DNA of 64,000 nt. Origin: Zoogloeaceae bacterium G21618-S1 (GTDB taxonomy: Bacteria; Pseudomonadota; Gammaproteobacteria; Burkholderiales; Rhodocyclaceae). The notes under the pieces are model-generated. The model had not been told where the DNA came from. It worked only from the letters and a program-made list of their open reading frames with translations, and ran no database searches. Every line of letters begins with the position of its first letter. The stretch's first letter is position 1. The position numbers and the translations under genes were made by a program. The DNA lies in assembly GCA_027214125.1 (NCBI GenBank), contig JAPWHF010000007.1, positions 186,001 through 250,000 of the forward strand. Reading direction: 5' to 3'. Shown here one piece after another: positions 61,101 to 64,000 of this stretch.

Positions 61101-62524
61101 ATCTCGCCATGCGCGCTGATACTCTGAATAGCGATGCGCCTGAGTCGCCCCGCCTGCTACTGGTCGACGACGACCCCGACCTGCTACGCCTCTTGTCCAT
61201 GCGTTTGCGCGCCAGCGGTTACCAGGTCGATGCCGTGGATTCAGCCGAGGCCGCGTTGGCCCACCTCGCCGTGCGTTCGCCGGATCTGGTGCTCAGCGAT
61301 GTGCGCTTGCCGGGCCGCGACGGCCTGGCCTTGTTCGATGAAATACGCCGCACTCACCCCGGTCTGCCCGTCATTCTGCTCACCGCTCACGGCAGCATCC
61401 CCGATGCGGTCGATGCCACCGCGCGGGGCGTGTTCGGTTATCTGACCAAACCTTTTGACAGCCGCGTCTTGCTCGACAAGGTACGCCGGGCGCTCGACGT
61501 CTCTGCACCACGCGCGCTCAACGCGGGAGAGAACAGCCAGGCCTGGCGCGCCGAGATCGTCAGCCGCAGCGCGTGCATGAATGAGGTGCTCGAAGAGGCC
61601 CGCTTGGTCGCAGCCGGTGACGCCAGCGTGCTCATCCGTGGTGCCAGCGGTAGTGGCAAGGAACTGCTGGCCCGCGCCATTCATCGCGCCAGCGTGCGGG
61701 CCGAACATCCCTTTGTGGCCATTAATTGCGGTGCGATTCCCGAAGCCTTGCTGGAGTCGGAACTGTTCGGCCATGTGAAAGGCGCGTTCACCGGTGCCAG
61801 CACCGCACACGACGGCCTCTTTCTCAGCGCTGATGGCGGCACGCTGTTCCTGGACGAAATCGGCGACATGCCGCTGCCGCTGCAGGTCAAGCTGTTGCGT
61901 GTGCTGCAGGAGCGGGCGGTACGTCCGGTCGGGGCGACACGGGCGCGGCCGGTTGATGTGCGCATTATTTCGGCCACGCATCGCGATCTGGATGCGGCCA
62001 TGCACGACGGCAGTTTTCGTGAAGACTTGTATTACCGACTCAACGTGGTGCGCCTGACACTGCCCTCACTCGACGCGCGGCGCGAGGACATTCCGCTGCT
62101 CGCCGGCCACTTCATCCGCAGCCTGTCGGAGAAGTACGGCAAGACCATTCATGGGTTTGCTCCCGAAGCGCTCGAAATTCTGGTGGCCGCCGCGTGGCCG
62201 GGCAATGTGCGCCAGCTCTATAACGTGGTCGAGCAAGTCTGTGCGCTCACCACGACACCACTGATTGCCGCCACGCTGGTTCAACGGGCCTTACGCACGC
62301 CTTCCGTCGAGGTGCTGACCTATGCCGAAGCGCGCCAGCGCTTTGAGCGTGAATACCTGACGCAGGTTTTGAAGCTGACCGGCGGCAACGTCACCGATGC
62401 AGCTCGTCTGGCCGATCGCAATCGCACCGAGTTTTACCGGCTCTTGCAGCGCCATACGCTGACGCCTGCGATGTTCCGCTTGGCTGACGAGGCGAACGAT
62501 GTCGCGGTACCGGGACGGCCGTAA
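61097..62524 (+). CDS. glrR: Sigma-54-dependent response regulator GlrR/QseF
   Basis: An NtrC-type activator of 475 residues. The receiver (about 15-130) has LVDDDPDLL, the phospho-Asp in LVLSDVRLPG and the Lys in YLTKPFD. The AAA+ domain has GASGSGKELLARAIH, the sigma-54 contact loop GAFTGAS (GHVKGAFTGASTAHDG), GGTLFLDEIGDM and the R-finger region. A Fis-type helix-turn-helix ends the protein (GGNVTDAARLADRNRTEFYR). The intact GAFTGA loop shows it can drive sigma-54 promoters. It is the last gene of the operon. Confidence 0.94.
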   Translation: MNLAMRADTLNSDAPESPRLLLVDDDPDLLRLLSMRLRASGYQVDAVDSAEAALAHLAVRSPDLVLSDVRLPGRDGLALFDEIRRTHPGLPVILLTAHGSIPDAVDATARGVFGYLTKPFDSRVLLDKVRRALDVSAPRALNAGENSQAWRAEIVSRSACMNEVLEEARLVAAGDASVLIRGASGSGKELLARAIHRASVRAEHPFVAINCGAIPEALLESELFGHVKGAFTGASTAHDGLFLSADGGTLFLDEIGDMPLPLQVKLLRVLQERAVRPVGATRARPVDVRIISATHRDLDAAMHDGSFREDLYYRLNVVRLTLPSLDARREDIPLLAGHFIRSLSEKYGKTIHGFAPEALEILVAAAWPGNVRQLYNVVEQVCALTTTPLIAATLVQRALRTPSVEVLTYAEARQRFEREYLTQVLKLTGGNVTDAARLADRNRTEFYRLLQRHTLTPAMFRLADEANDVAVPGRP

Positions 62525-62568
62525 GCCCCGTCAATGTTGGAGATTGCGGCATATACGGCACTTTGCTG

Positions 62569-62585
62569 TTGTCATGCAGCGACAA
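62569..62585. promoter_or_regulatory. Palindrome upstream of the BON-gene promoter
   Basis: Perfect TTGTC-N7-GACAA inverted repeat centred about 118 bp upstream of the predicted sigma-54 start of the BON gene. The half-sites are those of the GlrR site (TGTC/GACA), but the spacer is 7 rather than 10 bases, so binding by GlrR is uncertain. Confidence 0.4.
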
Positions 62586-62668
62586 ATATGCAGGGCTTGC
62601 GTGGTAGTTTGCAGAGTTCAGTTCGGTGGGTGCATCCAAGTCCATGATTTCATGTGAAATTATTTAGT

Positions 62669-62684
62669 TGGCATGATCGCTGCT
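62669..62684 (+). promoter_or_regulatory. Sigma-54 promoter of the BON-domain gene
   Basis: TGGCATGATCGCTGCT has GG (62670-62671) and GC (62682-62683) exactly ten bases apart, with TGGCA at -24 and CTGC at -12. The start of transcription would be near 62695, 47 bases before the BON gene ATG. The gene lies directly behind glrR, a sigma-54 activator. Confidence 0.7.
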
Positions 62685-62741
62685 GTAGTCGATGTGACGA
62701 CCCTTTCGGCGTCATCACTTGTCTCAAACAGGAGTGACATC

Positions 62742-63083
62742 ATGAAACACGGATTTACCACCGCCAGTCTCATCGCCATCGCCGCCTTGTCCTTTGGTCT
62801 CGTCCAGCCCGGTCAAGCGGCCGGTACGCCGGACAGCACGGCAAAACCCGTCCTTAGCGTGTCGGCTGCCGACGCGGCAATCAAAGGCAAGGTCGAGGCG
62901 GCCCTGGCCGAAACGACCACGCTGCAAGACGCCAAGATTCGCGTCGACGTCAGCGAGGGTGTCATTTTGCTGAGTGGGCAGGTGAGCTCGCCCGCGCAAC
63001 GCGACGCAGCAGCTCAGCGCGCCGCAGGGGTTGAAGGCGTCAAGCGCGTCATCAATGAACTGGCGCCGCCGACCGGCAGCTAA
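62742..63083 (+). CDS. BON-domain periplasmic protein
   Basis: A 113-residue exported protein: signal peptide (MKHGFTTASLIAIAALSFG to PGQAA) and one BON domain (about 45-110: IKGKVEAALAETTTLQDAKI, VSEGVILLSGQVSSPAQRDA, GVEGVKRVINEL). BON proteins such as OsmY and DolP bind membranes or support envelope integrity. Met at 62742 follows CAGGAGTGACAT. It is followed by a terminator, so it is a single-gene unit, and probably transcribed from the sigma-54 promoter upstream. Confidence 0.9.
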   Translation: MKHGFTTASLIAIAALSFGLVQPGQAAGTPDSTAKPVLSVSAADAAIKGKVEAALAETTTLQDAKIRVDVSEGVILLSGQVSSPAQRDAAAQRAAGVEGVKRVINELAPPTGS

Positions 63084-63127
63084 TCTGCAGCGTATCCGAC
63101 AGCGCGGTCAGCGCGCTGCGTCGGGCT

Positions 63128-63159
63128 AAAAACGGCGTGCTTTCGAGCACGCCGTTTTT
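63128..63159. terminator. Rho-independent terminator after the BON gene
   Basis: A perfect 14-bp inverted repeat (63128-63141 and 63146-63159) closed by a TTCG tetraloop, with A5 and T5 at the ends. It lies 44 bases after the BON stop and isolates it from the receptor gene. Confidence 0.95.
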
Positions 63160-63196
63160 ACGTTGTGCTGGGCCAGAATCCTTGTAGATAGAGGCT

Positions 63197-63213
63197 TGCG
63201 ACGATCTGTCGCA
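63197..63213. promoter_or_regulatory. Inverted repeat upstream of the copper receptor gene
   Basis: A perfect TGCGAC-N5-GTCGCA palindrome about 105 bases before the receptor ATG. Position and symmetry suggest an operator for a dimeric regulator; no known copper or iron consensus fits it. Confidence 0.35.
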
Positions 63214-63317
63214 GTCTTGGAAAGGCGATTTTTGCGGTAGGTCAAGCGCGCCATATCACCATTTTCTTATGCTTCGCCCGGTCCAAATTCAGCTCACAGA
63301 GCTTCCGGGAGTCCCCA

Positions 63318-64000
63318 ATGACACGACTGAAAATGTTGCCCGCCGCTATCGGCATGTTGCTTGCCCATGGCGCATTGGCGCAAAGCGGCGAAAAGATCAT
63401 GGATCACGTGGTGGTCACCGCGCCGGTCATGGCTGAGGCTTTGGTTGTGACGACCGATCCCAAAGCCGCACGTCAGCCCATTCCCGCTCACGACGGTGCC
63501 GATTTGTTGAAAAATATTCCCGGCTTCTCGGTGATCCGCAAGGGCGGCACCGATGGTGACCCGGTGTTTCGTGGCATGGCCGCGTCGCGACTGGGCATTC
63601 TGCTCGATGGCGAGATGGTTCTCGGCGGCTGCGGAATGCGCATGGACCCGCCAACGGCCTATGTGTTTCCTGAGGCCTACGACAAGGTCACCGTGCTGAA
63701 GGGGCCGCAGAGCGTTAAATATGGCCCCGGCAACAGTGCGGGGGTGGTGCTGTTTGAGCGCCAGGCACCGTCGTTCGAGACGGCAGGGGTCAAAGGCGAC
63801 ATAAGCCTGCTGATGGGCGGCGCCGACCGCAATGATCAGGTGCTCACCGGACAGGCCGGCACGCCCGATTTTTACGCTGATGTTGCCGCAACACGTTCCG
63901 ACGCCAACAACTACAAGGACGGCGCCGGCAACGAGGTGCACTCGGCCTACACGCGTTGGAGTACCAACCTCGCGTTAGGCTGGACGCCGGACCGTGACAC
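63318..64000 (+). CDS. TonB-dependent copper receptor, OprC/NosA type (partial)
   Basis: The first 227 residues of an outer-membrane receptor, cut by the window end. ATG at 63318 follows CGGGAGTCCCCA. The signal peptide ends near AHGALAQ. The plug domain has PIPAHDGADLLKNIPGFSVI, RKGGTDGDPVFRGM, then LGILLDGEMVLGGCGMRMD and PPTAYVFPEAYDKVTVLKGP. The GGCGMRMDPPT stretch with its Cys and Met residues is characteristic of the OprC/NosA copper receptors linked to copper supply for nitrous oxide reductase. The barrel begins near residue 150. Confidence 0.9.
   Translation, partial: MTRLKMLPAAIGMLLAHGALAQSGEKIMDHVVVTAPVMAEALVVTTDPKAARQPIPAHDGADLLKNIPGFSVIRKGGTDGDPVFRGMAASRLGILLDGEMVLGGCGMRMDPPTAYVFPEAYDKVTVLKGPQSVKYGPGNSAGVVLFERQAPSFETAGVKGDISLLMGGADRNDQVLTGQAGTPDFYADVAATRSDANNYKDGAGNEVHSAYTRWSTNLALGWTPDRD

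Overview
The window is 64 kb of G+C-rich bacterial chromosome. Gene order (smc-zipA-ligA, the rpsB-to-rnhB run, bioA-F-H-C-D, glrK-glrG-glrR) and protein style point to a betaproteobacterium, most likely Rhodocyclales (Azoarcus/Thauera/Denitromonas-like). This placement is inferred from synteny and recognised families, not from a database search. I see no rRNA, tRNA, insertion sequence, prophage or CRISPR array.

Layout. 1-10.6 kb: the end of an unidentified gene, then smc, zipA, ligA and galU; typA on the other strand behind a bidirectional terminator; and a methylthioinosine phosphorylase gene. 10.6-14.0 kb: map-glnD on the minus strand. 14.1-29.7 kb: a continuous plus-strand run from a promoter and an S2-type RNA leader through rpsB, tsf, pyrH, frr, uppS, cdsA, dxr, rseP, bamA, skp, lpxD, fabZ, lpxA, lpxB and rnhB to a small membrane protein and a SpoU methyltransferase. 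This couples translation, isoprenoid and phospholipid synthesis, outer-membrane assembly and lipid A synthesis. 29.8-35.7 kb: a small unknown gene, the wreck of a SulP transporter, and a tightly overlapping biotin operon (bioA-F-H-C-D, no bioB here). 35.8-46.9 kb: mostly single genes: yaaA, an M14 carboxypeptidase, a small unknown protein, a GcvA-like regulator, a DUF805-glutaredoxin fusion, slyX, a membrane-anchored Mrr-like protein, a soluble sugar dehydrogenase, a lone PilB/GspE ATPase, creA and a nitroreductase. 47-54 kb: a cyclic-di-GMP cluster (two GGDEF-EAL proteins and one HD-GYP protein) with an unknown gene between. 54-58 kb: a TerB-like protein, ettA, a DadA-like oxidoreductase and a small exported protein.

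58.1-63.1 kb is the most interesting part. A bactofilin gene lies head to head with glrK-glrG-glrR, the QseEF/GlrKR two-component system that acts through sigma-54. The 351-bp region between them holds two exact TGTC-N10-GACA sites (the GlrR consensus known from enterobacteria) and a third with one mismatch. A near-consensus sigma-54 promoter points at bactofilin, with the nearest site about 110 bp upstream of the predicted start of transcription. A second sigma-54 promoter drives the BON-domain gene just after glrR. I infer a local GlrR/sigma-54 envelope regulon that includes a cytoskeletal bactofilin. The window ends inside a gene for an OprC/NosA-type TonB-dependent copper receptor.
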